A DNA stretch of 64,000 nucleotides from contig NZ_CP023449.1 in NCBI RefSeq assembly GCF_002355275.1, positions 4,752,001 to 4,816,000 on the forward strand. Direction: 5' to 3'. Under the pieces are notes generated by a model that was given only the letters and a program-made list of their open reading frames with translations, did not search any database and had not been told where the DNA came from. Origin of the DNA: Rhizorhabdus dicambivorans. Its GTDB lineage: Bacteria > Pseudomonadota > Alphaproteobacteria > Sphingomonadales > Sphingomonadaceae. Positions within the stretch are counted from its first letter, which is position 1; every line of letters starts with the position of its first letter. This document shows positions 1 to 9,342 of this stretch, piece after piece. The translations under genes were made by a program, and so were the position numbers.

Positions 1-1
1 C

Positions 2-1486
2 TGGCCGGGCTCGGCCATCGTCCACGACATCAAGGGCGAGAACTGGGACATCACCGCCGGGTTTCGCGGCACCTTCAGCCGCACCTTGCGCTTCGATCCG
101 ACCAGCCTCGATTCCGCCGCCTACAACCCGCTGCTCGAGGTGCGCCGCGGCATCAACGAGGTGCGCGATGTCCAGAACATCGCCGACATCCTGGTCGATC
201 CCGAAGGCAGCCTCGAAAAGCGCAACCATTGGGAGAAGACCAGCCATGCCTTGCTGGTCGGCGCGATCCTCCATGTTCTCTATGCTGGCACCGACAAATC
301 ACTCGCCGGCGTCGCCGCCTTCCTCTCCAACCCCGACGAGACGATCGAGAACACGCTCTACGCGATGATGGACACTCCCCATCTAGGCGAGGCAGGCCCG
401 CACCCGGTGGTCGCCAGCGCGGCGCGCGAATTGCTCAACAAGTCGGACAACGAACGATCGGGCGTGCTTTCGACCGCGATGTCATTCCTGGGGCTCTACC
501 GCGACCCAGTGATAGCCAAGGTCACCAGCCATTCTGATTGGCGGATTGCCGATCTCGTCGATGGCCCTCCGGCTTCGCTCTACCTGGTGGTTCCGCCTTC
601 TGACATCAGCCGGACCAAGCCGCTGATCCGGCTGATCCTCAACCAGATCGGCCGCCGCCTCACCGAAGAGTTCGATCCCAAGTCCAAGCGCCAGCGGGTG
701 CTGCTGATGCTCGACGAGTTCCCGGCTTTGGGGCGCCTCGACTTCTTCGAGAGCGCGCTGGCGTTTATGGCGGGCTACGGCCTCAAGGCGTTCCTGATCG
801 CACAGTCCCTCAACCAGATCGAGCGCGCCTACGGCCAAAACAATGCCATCCTCGACAACTGCCATGTCCGAGTGGCCTTCGCGACCAACGACGAGCGCAC
901 CGCCAAGCGCGTGTCGGAATCTCTGGGCACGACCACCGAGCAACGCTCGATGAAGAACTATGCCGGGCACCGCCTTTCACCCTGGCTCGGCCACCTGATG
1001 ATTTCGCGGTCAGAAACTGCGCGAGCGCTCCTGACCCCTGGCGAGGTCCTGCAACTGCCCGAGACCGATGAAGTCGTGCTGATGTCCGGCGCCCCGCCAA
1101 TCAAAGCCAAGAAGGCGCGCTACTACATGGATCGCCGACTTCAGGCCCGCGTGGTCAAGGCACCCGCCAGTTGCAGCCAGGCGAAGGCCCCTCGCTCGCC
1201 CGACGACTGGAGCGCGCTTCCCCTGATCGAGCCTGACGCAAAGTTGGCTGACGAACATCGGCGCAAGCTCGATTCCGCCAATGGCGGATTGCGGCGCGAA
1301 CCGGAACTGCCTGAGCACATCGAGGTCGTCGCCAAACCAAAGCCACCGACAGCGGAGTTCGAGTTTTCCGATGCCGACGGTGCCGAAGACGATCAGGCAG
1401 CCGCCAATAACGAGCGGATACGCCGCACCATGGAGCGCAGTGCGCGGCAGGCCTCACTCGACCTGGATGACGGGATCGACATGTGA
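2..1486 (+). CDS. traG: TraG/VirD4-type conjugal coupling protein (5' end outside window)
   Basis: The frame is open from base 2, so this is the C-terminal part of a coupling protein that begins upstream. It matches TraG: a WPGSAIVHDIKGENW stretch, an NHWEKTSHALL segment and a Walker B LLMLDEFPALG motif. The Walker A motif must lie upstream of the window. Family members are inner-membrane hexameric ATPases that bring the relaxase-DNA complex to the type IV secretion channel. The gene leads directly into a CopG-like gene (4-base overlap) and then the trb operon, the usual order in trb-type ICEs. Confidence 0.95.
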   Translation, partial: WPGSAIVHDIKGENWDITAGFRGTFSRTLRFDPTSLDSAAYNPLLEVRRGINEVRDVQNIADILVDPEGSLEKRNHWEKTSHALLVGAILHVLYAGTDKSLAGVAAFLSNPDETIENTLYAMMDTPHLGEAGPHPVVASAARELLNKSDNERSGVLSTAMSFLGLYRDPVIAKVTSHSDWRIADLVDGPPASLYLVVPPSDISRTKPLIRLILNQIGRRLTEEFDPKSKRQRVLLMLDEFPALGRLDFFESALAFMAGYGLKAFLIAQSLNQIERAYGQNNAILDNCHVRVAFATNDERTAKRVSESLGTTTEQRSMKNYAGHRLSPWLGHLMISRSETARALLTPGEVLQLPETDEVVLMSGAPPIKAKKARYYMDRRLQARVVKAPASCSQAKAPRSPDDWSALPLIEPDAKLADEHRRKLDSANGGLRREPELPEHIEVVAKPKPPTAEFEFSDADGAEDDQAAANNERIRRTMERSARQASLDLDDGIDM

Positions 1487-1872
1487 AACTCAAGCGCACC
1501 TTCCGTTTGCCCCCCGATGTGATCGACCAGCTTGCCGAGTTCGCATCGCGGAAACGAGTCGGACAACCCGATATCGTCGAAGCGGCGCTTCGCTCGTTCA
1601 TGTCGCCTGACAATTCGGAGCAACTCGAAGCCGCGCTCAGCCGACGTCTCGACCGCATCGATCGACATATTGACGCTCTGGATCAGCAGGCCGAAATCAC
1701 GACCGAGGCCTTGGCCCTGTTCGTGCGCTTCTGGCTGACCGCCAATCCGCCGCTCCCGGACAGCGCGCTGGCAGCAGCGCAGGCGCAGGGGAAGGAGCGG
1801 TATGAGGGTTTTGTCGAGGCACTCGCACGGAGGCTGGAAGGGAGGTCGCGGTTGGGGGACTTACTGAAGTAG
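1483..1872 (+). CDS. CopG/ribbon-helix-helix-like protein of the conjugation operon
   Basis: A 129-residue protein with a GTG start that overlaps the traG stop (GTGA), implying translational coupling. The N-terminal 45 residues (KRTFRLPPDVIDQLAEFASRK then a helix ending in ALRSFM) look like a ribbon-helix-helix DNA-binding fold; the rest is helical. CopG-type genes are usual between traG and trbB in proteobacterial ICEs. A role in control of transfer genes is inferred from position only. Confidence 0.8.
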   Translation: MKLKRTFRLPPDVIDQLAEFASRKRVGQPDIVEAALRSFMSPDNSEQLEAALSRRLDRIDRHIDALDQQAEITTEALALFVRFWLTANPPLPDSALAAAQAQGKERYEGFVEALARRLEGRSRLGDLLK

Positions 1873-2056
1873 GCCGGTGCCCAAGCCAATTCTGGCGCAG
1901 ATTTCTGCTCAACTCGATTACCAGCACGACAGGTAAGGGTAGGTCGAATCGCGCTTTGCTTTTCCGCCTTGGAGGGCGCGATCGCGATAGTCACTCCCAT
2001 TCGGTAGTCCGCAAAAGCACCGGAAATTTCTTGATCTTCGCCACACTACGCTGACT

Positions 2057-2071
2057 GCAACAACCTGTTGC
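2057..2071. promoter_or_regulatory. Palindrome in the 279-bp gap upstream of trbB
   Basis: The gap 1873-2151 holds no convincing gene. It contains GCAACA-ACC-TGTTGC, a perfect 6-bp inverted repeat with a 3-base spacer, about 80 bases before the trbB start. It is a candidate operator for the trb operon. The regulator (CopG-like protein, LysR or another) is unknown, and no promoter boxes could be assigned with certainty. Confidence 0.35.
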
Positions 2072-2151
2072 CATCCCCCATTCTGATGTCTCTTTGATCT
2101 GCCTCGCGAGCGCAGCCGGTGGTCGGTTGCCTCATTTGAACGGGGCATCCC

Positions 2152-3114
2152 ATGAGCGTCATTCCGATCCGGTCCGAAGCATCATCGCGCGGCGCGCGCA
2201 TGTTGCGGACGGCGCTTGGGCCGGAGATAGCGGCCTGGCTTGACGACGCCTCGGTGATCGAGGTCATGCTCAATCCCGACGGGCGGTTGTGGATCGACAG
2301 GCTTGGCGCCGGAATCGCCGATACGGGGAGTGGGATGTCCGCTGCCGATGGCGAGCGGATCATCCGGCTGGTCGCGCACCATGTCGGGGCCGAGGTCCAC
2401 GCCAAGTTGCCGCGGGTATCGGCAGAGCTTCCCGAGACGGGGGAACGGTTCGAGGGGCTGTTGCCGCCGGTGGTGGCCGCGCCCAGCTTTGCGATCCGCA
2501 AGCCGGCCGTAGCGGTGTTCACGTTGGGCGATTACGTCGCCGCCGGGATCATGGCGCAGTGGCAAGCTGATGCGCTGGCCCGCGCGGTTGGCGACAAAAA
2601 GAACATCCTGGTCGCTGGTGGCACCTCGACCGGCAAGACCACGCTTACCAACGCCTTGCTGGCGGAAGTCGCCACGACCGACGATCGGGTGGTCCTGATC
2701 GAGGACACCCGCGAGTTGCAATGCGCCGCGCCCAACCTCGTGTCGCTTCGCACCAAGGACGGCGTGGCAACGCTGTCCGATCTGGTGCGATCGGCCCTGC
2801 GGCTGCGGCCCGATCGTATCCCGATCGGGGAGGTGCGCGGCGCCGAAGCGCTCGACCTGCTGAAAGCCTGGGGCACTGGCCATCCCGGCGGCGTCGGGAC
2901 CATTCATGCCGGTTCCGCGCTCGGAACGCTGTGCCGCCTTGAGCAGCTGATCCAGGAAAGCGTCGTCACCGTGCCGCGCGCGCTGATTGCCGAAACCATC
3001 GACGTGATCGCCGTGCTGGTCCGCGACGGCACCGGACGGCGGCTCGCCGAACTCGCCGAGGTCACCGGGCTCGATGAACGCGGCGACTATCGCATTCTCC
3101 CCACCACCCCCTAA
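2152..3114 (+). CDS. trbB: Conjugal transfer ATPase TrbB (VirB11 family)
   Basis: A 320-residue secretion ATPase. The Walker A motif GGTSTGKTT lies near residues 156-164, followed by VLIEDTREL (Asp box) and [13 protein letters not shown] (Walker B/His box region), all typical of VirB11/TrbB. Family members form a cytoplasmic hexamer that powers pilus assembly and substrate transfer. It is the first gene of a tightly packed trb operon. Confidence 0.95.
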   Translation: MSVIPIRSEASSRGARMLRTALGPEIAAWLDDASVIEVMLNPDGRLWIDRLGAGIADTGSGMSAADGERIIRLVAHHVGAEVHAKLPRVSAELPETGERFEGLLPPVVAAPSFAIRKPAVAVFTLGDYVAAGIMAQWQADALARAVGDKKNILVAGGTSTGKTTLTNALLAEVATTDDRVVLIEDTRELQCAAPNLVSLRTKDGVATLSDLVRSALRLRPDRIPIGEVRGAEALDLLKAWGTGHPGGVGTIHAGSALGTLCRLEQLIQESVVTVPRALIAETIDVIAVLVRDGTGRRLAELAEVTGLDERGDYRILPTTP

Positions 3115-3131
3115 GCAAAAGGAACTCCCAA

Positions 3132-3464
3132 ATGATCCAGACCATTTCGCGCGCCCGTGCCCGCCTGTCCGCAGCCATGCTCGGCGGCTTCGTTGCCCTC
3201 TGCCTCACCACACCGGCCCATGCCGCTGGCTCGTCGATGCCGTGGGAAGCACCGCTTCAGTCGATTCTCGAATCCATCCAGGGTCCGGTCGCCAAGATCG
3301 TCGCGGTGATGATCATCATCGCCACCGGCCTCGCGCTCGCTTTCGGCGACACCTCGGGCGGCGCGCGGCGGATGATCCAGATCGTGTTCGGTCTGTCGAT
3401 CGCCTTTGCCGCCTCGTCCTTCTTCCTGTCGTTCTTCAGCTTCGGCGGCGGAGCGCTGGTCTGA
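3132..3464 (+). CDS. trbC: Conjugal transfer pilin TrbC (VirB2 family)
   Basis: A 110-residue protein with an N-terminal signal peptide ending near THAHAA-type residues (PAHAAG) and two hydrophobic segments, IVAVMIIIATGLALAFG and a C-terminal FGLSIAFAASSFF region. This matches TrbC/VirB2 prepilins. The stop codon overlaps the trbD start (TGATG). Confidence 0.93.
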   Translation: MIQTISRARARLSAAMLGGFVALCLTTPAHAAGSSMPWEAPLQSILESIQGPVAKIVAVMIIIATGLALAFGDTSGGARRMIQIVFGLSIAFAASSFFLSFFSFGGGALV

Positions 3465-3739
3465 TGGACGGCGCGCCGCCCGAAACCGTCCCCGGCTATG
3501 TGGTGCCGGTCCACCGCGCGCTGACCGAGCACATCTTGCTCGGCGGTGCTCCGCGTGGCCTGGCGATCGCCAATGCGACGCTGGCCGCGGCGATCGGTCT
3601 GGGCCTGCGACTGTGGATCGCCGGCGTGGTGATCTTCGCGCTCGGCCATGCGGTCTCGGTCTGGGCGGCGCGGCGCGATCCCCAATTCGTCGATGTCGCA
3701 CGGCGGCATCTGCGCTTTCCCACCTATCTGAGGGTCTGA
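3464..3739 (+). CDS. trbD: Conjugal transfer protein TrbD (VirB3 family)
   Basis: A 91-residue protein starting at the ATG that overlaps the trbC stop. It has the family pattern: a short N-terminal PGYVVPVHRALTEHILLGG region and one or two membrane segments (ATLAAAIGLGLRLWIAGVVIFALGHA). VirB3-type proteins sit in the inner membrane with the TrbE/VirB4 ATPase, which follows directly. Confidence 0.92.
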   Translation: MDGAPPETVPGYVVPVHRALTEHILLGGAPRGLAIANATLAAAIGLGLRLWIAGVVIFALGHAVSVWAARRDPQFVDVARRHLRFPTYLRV

Positions 3740-3744
3740 AGCCG

Positions 3745-6195
3745 ATGCTCTCGCTTCGCGAATACCGTAACAAGGCCGACCGTCTCGCGGACTTCCTCCC
3801 CTGGGCGGCGCTCGTCGCGCCGGGCGTGGTACTCAACAAGGATGGCAGCTTTCAGCGCTCGGCGCGCTTTCGCGGCCCCGACCTCGACAGCGCCACACCA
3901 GCCGAACTGATCGCGACGACCGCGCGGCTCAATTCTGCGCTGCGACGCCTGGGCTCGGGCTGGGCAATCTTCGTCGAGGCGGTGCGCCGCCCGGCGCAGG
4001 ACTATCCCGACAGCCAGTTTCCCGATCCGGCGTCCATGCTGGTTGAGCGCGAACGCGCCGCACAGTTCGCCGAGGAAGGCACGCATTTCGAGAGCGGCTA
4101 TTTCCTGACCTTGCTGTGGATGCCGCCTGCCGAGGATGCGGCCCGCGCCGAAAGCTGGCTCTACGAGGGCAAGGCTGAGAAGGGGATCAACCCGAAGGAG
4201 TTGCTCGACCTGTTCAGCGACCGGACTGACCGGTTGCTGCGCTTGGTCGAAGGGTTCGTGCCTGAGGTGGCCTGGCTCGATGACAGCGAGACGCTGACCT
4301 ATCTGCACAGTTGCATCTCGACCCGCCGCCACCGGGTTCGCGTTCCCGAAGTGCCGATGCACTTGGACGCGTTGCTTGCGGACGAGCCGCTTACCGGTGG
4401 GCTCGAACCACGCCTGGGCCGCGCGCATCTGCGCACGCTGACCGTGGTCGGCTTTCCCAGTTCGACCTTCCCCGGACTGCTCGAAGAACTCAACCGGCTC
4501 GCCTTCGCCTACCGTTGGTCGACCCGCGCGGTGATGCTCGACAAGACAGATGCCACCAAGCTGACCGCCAAGATCCGGCGGCAATGGTTCGCCAAGAGGA
4601 AGTCGGTCGCCGCGATCCTCAAGGAGGTGATGACCAATGAGGCATCAACGCTGCTCGACAGCGACGCCTCGAACAAGGCCGCTGATGCCGATGCGGCGCT
4701 GCAGGAACTGGGCGCCGACCACGTCGGGCAAGCCTATGTCACCGCGACGGTCACGGTGTGGGATGAGGATGCAAGCCTCGCCGCTGAAAAGCTGCGCCTG
4801 GTCGAGAAGGTGATCCAGGGCCGCGATTTCACCGTGATCGTCGAGGGCATGAACGGGGTCGAAGCCTGGCTCGGATCGCTGCCCGGCCATGTCTACGCCA
4901 ATGTCCGGCAGCCGCCGATCTCGACACTCAACCTCGCCCACATGATTCCGCTCTCGGCGGTCTGGGCCGGGCCGGAACGGGACGAGCACTTCCGCGATGC
5001 ACCGCTGTTCTATGCGCGAACCGAGGGCTCCACCCCGTTTCGGTTTTCGCTGCATGTTGGCGATGTTGGCCACACGCTGATCGTCGGGCCGACCGGAGCG
5101 GGCAAGTCGGTGCTGCTCGCGCTAATGGCCCTGCAATTCCGCCGTTACGATCGTGCGCAGGTTTTCGCCTTTGACTTCGGCGGTTCGATCCGCGCGGCCG
5201 CGCTCGCCTGCGGCGGCGACTGGCAAGATCTGGGAACCAGTCTTTCCGACGACGGTGCGGGCGCGGTGTCGCTGCAACCGCTGGCGCGGATCGACGAGCC
5301 CGCCGAGCGCAATTGGGCGGCCGAATGGCTCCAGGCTATCCTCACGTCCGAGGGCGTGACGGTCGATCCGGTCACCAAGGAACATCTGTGGTCGGCGTTG
5401 ACCTCGCTCGCTACCGCACCGGTGGCCGAGCGGACACTGACCGGCCTCGCCGTACTGCTGCAATCGCAGGCGCTCAAGCAGGCGCTGGCACCTTATTGCA
5501 TCGGCGGGCCGTTCGGTCGGCTGCTCGATGCCGAAGTCGAACATCTTGGTGAAGCGAGGTTTCAGGCCTTCGAGACCGAAGGGCTGACCGGCTCGGCCGC
5601 TGCACCCGCCGTCCTCTCGTACCTGTTTCACCGGATCGAGGGGCGGCTCGACGGCTCACCAACGATGATCATCATCGACGAGGGCTGGCTGGTACTCGAC
5701 AGCCCCGCCTTCGCCGCGCAGCTGCGCGAATGGCTGAAGACGCTGCGCAAGAAGAACGCGAGCGTGGTCTTTGCGACCCAAAGCCTGGCCGACATCGAGA
5801 CTTCGGCGATCGCGCCCGCCATCATCGAAAGCTGCCCAACCCGGATTTTCCTCCCCAACGAACGCGCGGTCGAGCCGCAGATTCTGGCGATCTATCGCCG
5901 GTTCGGCCTGAACGACCGGCAGATCGAGATCGTCGCCCGTGCCACCCCCAAGCGCGACTATTACTGCCAGTCGGCGCGCGGCAACCGGCTGTTCGAGCTG
6001 GGCCTCGGCGAAGTCGCGCTCGCCTTCACCGCCACCTCGTCGAAGACCGACCAACTGACGATCGCCGAGCTGACCGAAATCCACGGCGCTGACGATTTTG
6101 CGCGCCAGTGGCTGCGCCATCGCGGCCTCGCCTGGGCCGCCGACATGCTGCCGTCCCCCGTTTCCCCCGCCCCGATGGGCCAACCCAAGGAGTAG
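3745..6195 (+). CDS. trbE: Conjugal transfer ATPase TrbE (VirB4 family)
   Basis: The 816-residue start at 3745 (MLSLREYRNKADRLADFLPW) is the usual TrbE N-terminus; the open frame extends further upstream but overlaps trbD. Walker A GPTGAGKS is near residues 448-455 and Walker B MIIIDEGWL near 641-649. The C-terminal FATQSLADIETSAIAPAI segment is also typical. VirB4 ATPases energise pilus biogenesis and substrate transfer at the inner membrane. Confidence 0.95.
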   Translation: MLSLREYRNKADRLADFLPWAALVAPGVVLNKDGSFQRSARFRGPDLDSATPAELIATTARLNSALRRLGSGWAIFVEAVRRPAQDYPDSQFPDPASMLVERERAAQFAEEGTHFESGYFLTLLWMPPAEDAARAESWLYEGKAEKGINPKELLDLFSDRTDRLLRLVEGFVPEVAWLDDSETLTYLHSCISTRRHRVRVPEVPMHLDALLADEPLTGGLEPRLGRAHLRTLTVVGFPSSTFPGLLEELNRLAFAYRWSTRAVMLDKTDATKLTAKIRRQWFAKRKSVAAILKEVMTNEASTLLDSDASNKAADADAALQELGADHVGQAYVTATVTVWDEDASLAAEKLRLVEKVIQGRDFTVIVEGMNGVEAWLGSLPGHVYANVRQPPISTLNLAHMIPLSAVWAGPERDEHFRDAPLFYARTEGSTPFRFSLHVGDVGHTLIVGPTGAGKSVLLALMALQFRRYDRAQVFAFDFGGSIRAAALACGGDWQDLGTSLSDDGAGAVSLQPLARIDEPAERNWAAEWLQAILTSEGVTVDPVTKEHLWSALTSLATAPVAERTLTGLAVLLQSQALKQALAPYCIGGPFGRLLDAEVEHLGEARFQAFETEGLTGSAAAPAVLSYLFHRIEGRLDGSPTMIIIDEGWLVLDSPAFAAQLREWLKTLRKKNASVVFATQSLADIETSAIAPAIIESCPTRIFLPNERAVEPQILAIYRRFGLNDRQIEIVARATPKRDYYCQSARGNRLFELGLGEVALAFTATSSKTDQLTIAELTEIHGADDFARQWLRHRGLAWAADMLPSPVSPAPMGQPKE

Positions 6196-6200
6196 CCGCC

Positions 6201-6974
6201 ATGAAGTCGAGTCATTTGAAAAAGCCAGGGGTCCGCCACCTGTTCGCCGCTGGCGCTGCCGTGCTGTCGATGACCGCCACGGCGCTCATGCCCGCGCCCG
6301 CCTATGCCCAGTTCGGCGGGATCGTCTACGACCCTTCCAACTACGCGCAGAACGTGCTCACAGCCGCACGCACGCTCGAGCAGATCAACAACCAGATCCG
6401 CCAGCTCCAGAACCAGGCGACCTCGCTGATCAATGAGGCGCGCAACCTCGCGAGCCTGCCGACCAGCATCCTCGATCCGCTCCAGCAGCAGATCCGCCAG
6501 ACCCAGCAGCTCTTGGCGCAGGCGCAGCGCATCTCGTTCGACGTCCAGCAGATCGAGCGCGAGTTCGCGCGGCAATACTCCGGCCAGAACCTCACTGGCA
6601 GCCAGCGCGAGATGGTGCAGGGTGCCGAGGAGCGCTGGCGCAACAGTGTTGCCGCGTTCGAGGATGCGCTCAAGGTCCAAGCCGGGGCAGTGAGCAACAT
6701 CGAAGGCGCCCGCAGCGCCGTGCAGACGATCGTCACTGCCAGCCAGTCGGCGACGGGCGCGTTGCAGGCCGCCCAGGCCGGAAACCAGTTGCTCGCGCTC
6801 CAGTCGCAGCAGCTCGCCGATCTGACTGCCACGGTCGCAGCGCTCGGCCGCGCCCAGTCGCTCGATGCCGCCAATGCGGCGGCGGCCAAGGTGCAGGCTC
6901 GCGAGCAGCTGCGCCGCTTCCTCGCGCCGGGGCGCGGCTATGTGCCCACCACCGCCCAGATGTTCCGGAACTGA
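6201..6974 (+). CDS. trbJ: Conjugal transfer protein TrbJ (VirB5-like)
   Basis: The start is the ATG at 6201, five bases after trbE, giving a 257-residue protein. It has a signal peptide ending near PAYAQ and long helical, Gln-rich coiled-coil stretches (EQINNQIRQLQNQATSLINE). TrbJ/VirB5 proteins are periplasmic, minor pilus components. An open frame extends upstream into trbE but is not needed. Confidence 0.92.
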   Translation: MKSSHLKKPGVRHLFAAGAAVLSMTATALMPAPAYAQFGGIVYDPSNYAQNVLTAARTLEQINNQIRQLQNQATSLINEARNLASLPTSILDPLQQQIRQTQQLLAQAQRISFDVQQIEREFARQYSGQNLTGSQREMVQGAEERWRNSVAAFEDALKVQAGAVSNIEGARSAVQTIVTASQSATGALQAAQAGNQLLALQSQQLADLTATVAALGRAQSLDAANAAAAKVQAREQLRRFLAPGRGYVPTTAQMFRN

Positions 6975-6978
6975 GGCG

Positions 6979-7335
6979 ATGGACACCAAGCTCTTCGCGC
7001 GGATCGGAGCCATCGCGTTCGTGGCCGTGGCGATCACCATGACCGCGCTCCAGCTGCGCGAAGAGCGCAAGCCTGATCGCACCGAGATCGTCACGGTGAG
7101 CGATCCCGATGGCGATCCGTTGCCCGAAATGCTCCGGCTTTGCTCCGAACTGGGTGAACTCGCCGAAACGACGAACGAGTGCCGCCAAGCCTGGGCCGAG
7201 AATCGTCGTCGTTTTTTGGCTCCCGGCGCTCGGCCCAAGGAACGATTTCCGCAAGCCGGCCCCATAATCGACAGTTCCGGGCAGCCATCCCAGTCACAAC
7301 CGGTCGTCGTATCGTCCGGAACCGGAGGCCGTTGA
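6979..7335 (+). CDS. TrbK-like (TrbK-alt) small protein, putative entry exclusion
   Basis: A 118-residue protein starting at 6979, four bases after trbJ. It has one N-terminal hydrophobic segment (IGAIAFVAVAITMTALQL), then a soluble domain with two cysteines (RLCSELG, NECRQAW) and a Pro/Ser/Gln-rich tail. Its place between trbJ and trbL and the MLRLCSELGELAETTNECRQAW segment match the TrbK-alt group of trb operons. The entry exclusion role comes from TrbK of RP4 and is not shown here. Confidence 0.8.
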   Translation: MDTKLFARIGAIAFVAVAITMTALQLREERKPDRTEIVTVSDPDGDPLPEMLRLCSELGELAETTNECRQAWAENRRRFLAPGARPKERFPQAGPIIDSSGQPSQSQPVVVSSGTGGR

Positions 7336-7336
7336 C

Positions 7337-8653
7337 ATGGGTGGCACCGGCGTCGTCGACCGCTTCCTCGACATCTTCTCGCGCTACATCGACAGCGGCT
7401 TCGGGCTGCTTTCGGGCGAGGTCGCGTTCATCGCGACCACACTGATCGTCATCGACGTGACGCTCGCGGCGCTGTTCTGGTCCTGGGGCGAGAACGAGGA
7501 CATCATCGCCCGCCTCGTCAAGAAGACGCTGTTCGTAGGCGTGTTCGCCTACATCATCGGCAATTGGAATTCGCTCGCCAGGATCGTGTTCGAGAGCTTC
7601 GCCGGGCTAGGCCTCAAGGCGAGCGGCACCGGCTTTACCGCTGCCGAGCTGCTGCAGCCAGGCCGGGTCGCGCAAGTTGGCATGGACGCCGCGCGACCGT
7701 TGATCGACGCGATCTCGGACCTGATGGGGTTCGTCAGCTTCTTCGAGAACTTCCTCCAGATCGTGATCCTGCTGGTCGCCTGGGCGATCGTCATCATCGC
7801 CTTCTTCATTCTCGCGATCCAGCTGTTCATCACCCTGATCGAGTTCAAGCTGACTACGCTCTGCGGCTTCGTGCTCATCCCGTTCGGGCTGTTCGGCAAG
7901 ACCGCGTTCATGGCTGAGCGCGTGCTCGGCAACGTCGTCTCGTCCGGCATCAAGGTGCTGGTGCTCGCGGTGATCGTGGGCATCGGCTCGACCATCTTCG
8001 CCGAGTTCACCAGCGCCATCGGCGCCGAACCCACCATCGAGGACGCGCTTTCGATCGTGCTGGCCAGCCTGTCGCTGCTTGGGCTCGGCATCTTCGGCCC
8101 CGGCATCGCCAATGGCATTGTCTCGGGCGGGCCGCAGCTGGGCGCAGGCGCTGCTGCCGGAACCGCGCTGCTCGCCGGTGGCGCTGCCGCTGGCGCGGTC
8201 GCGGGCGCCAGGATGGCCGGTGGCGCGGTCGCCAGCGCCGCATCCAATGTCACGCACGGCACCTCCCGCGCCGCTGGTGGTGCCACGATGGCCTATTCGC
8301 TGGGCTCGGCAGGCAAGTCGGGAGCGGCTGCGGTCGGTTCCGGCATGGCTGCGGTCGGCGATGCTGCTGTTGGCGCTGCAACATCACCGCTCCGAAAGGC
8401 TGGCGATTCGATGCGCCAGTCGTTCCGCGAGGGCAGCCGCGCCGCAGTGACCAATACTGGCGGCACGATTACGCCCGGCCCCAGCACGCCACCCACGCCG
8501 CCTGCCGAAGTCGATCAGGGGCAACCTGCCTGGGCCAAGGCGATGAAGGATCGCCAAGCCATCACGCATGGCGCGACCATCGCCGCCCACACGCTCAAAT
8601 CGGGCGACAGCCACGGCGGCGGCGCTTCCATCGACACCTCCGAAAAGGACTGA
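7337..8653 (+). CDS. trbL: P-type conjugative transfer protein TrbL (VirB6 family)
   Basis: A 438-residue polytopic membrane protein. The N-terminal GVVDRFLDIFSRYIDSGF motif and five or more hydrophobic segments (residues about 35-55, 70-85, 140-185, 200-225, 240-265) match TrbL. The C-terminal 150 residues are Ala/Gly-rich and low in complexity, as is common in this family. VirB6-type proteins form part of the inner-membrane channel. Confidence 0.94.
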   Translation: MGGTGVVDRFLDIFSRYIDSGFGLLSGEVAFIATTLIVIDVTLAALFWSWGENEDIIARLVKKTLFVGVFAYIIGNWNSLARIVFESFAGLGLKASGTGFTAAELLQPGRVAQVGMDAARPLIDAISDLMGFVSFFENFLQIVILLVAWAIVIIAFFILAIQLFITLIEFKLTTLCGFVLIPFGLFGKTAFMAERVLGNVVSSGIKVLVLAVIVGIGSTIFAEFTSAIGAEPTIEDALSIVLASLSLLGLGIFGPGIANGIVSGGPQLGAGAAAGTALLAGGAAAGAVAGARMAGGAVASAASNVTHGTSRAAGGATMAYSLGSAGKSGAAAVGSGMAAVGDAAVGAATSPLRKAGDSMRQSFREGSRAAVTNTGGTITPGPSTPPTPPAEVDQGQPAWAKAMKDRQAITHGATIAAHTLKSGDSHGGGASIDTSEKD

Positions 8654-8658
8654 CTTCC

Positions 8659-9342
8659 ATGTTCCGACGCCCCTCGATCCGCTACGGCAAGACCCCCGAG
8701 CCCGAAACGCCCTACCAGCGCGCCGCGCAGGTCTGGGATGACCGGATCGGCTCGGCCCGCGTCCAGGCCCGCAGCTGGCGGCTCGCCTTCTTCGGCGCAC
8801 TTGGTCTTTCGACTTGCCTTACCGCCGGAATCATCTGGCAGGGCGCGCGCGGCAGCATCGTCCCCTGGGTCGTCCAGGTCGACAAGCTCGGCGAGGCCCA
8901 GGCCGTCGCGCCCGCCGATGCTGGCTACACGCCGAGCGACCCGCAGGTCGCGTTCCATCTCGCACGGTTCATCGAGCAGGTTCGCGCCGTCCCCGACGAC
9001 GCCATCGTGGTCCGTCAGAATTGGCTCAGGGCTTACGACTTCGCCACTGACAAGGGTGCGTTGGCGCTCAATGATTATGCCCGGACCAACGATCCGTTCG
9101 CACTGATCGGCCGAGAACAGGTCGGGGTCGATGTCACCAGCGTGATCCGCGCCTCGCCGACCAGCTTCCGGGTGGCCTGGGTCGAGCGCCGCTACCGCGA
9201 CGGCAGCCTCGCCGAAACCAGTCGTTGGACCGCGATCCTGACCATCGCCCTCCAGACGCCGCGTACCCCCGATGCCCTGCGCAAGAACCCGCTCGGCATT
9301 TTCGTCAACGCCATCAACTGGTCGAAGGAACTCGGATCATGA
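8659..9342 (+). CDS. trbF: Conjugal transfer protein TrbF (VirB8 family)
   Basis: A 227-residue bitopic protein. A short cytoplasmic N-terminus (NPYQRAAQ-like: TPYQRAAQVWDDRIG) is followed by one membrane helix near residues 40-60 and a periplasmic VirB8 domain. The C-terminal FVNAINWSKEL is a TrbF hallmark. Its stop overlaps the trbG start (ATGA). Confidence 0.94.
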   Translation: MFRRPSIRYGKTPEPETPYQRAAQVWDDRIGSARVQARSWRLAFFGALGLSTCLTAGIIWQGARGSIVPWVVQVDKLGEAQAVAPADAGYTPSDPQVAFHLARFIEQVRAVPDDAIVVRQNWLRAYDFATDKGALALNDYARTNDPFALIGREQVGVDVTSVIRASPTSFRVAWVERRYRDGSLAETSRWTAILTIALQTPRTPDALRKNPLGIFVNAINWSKELGS

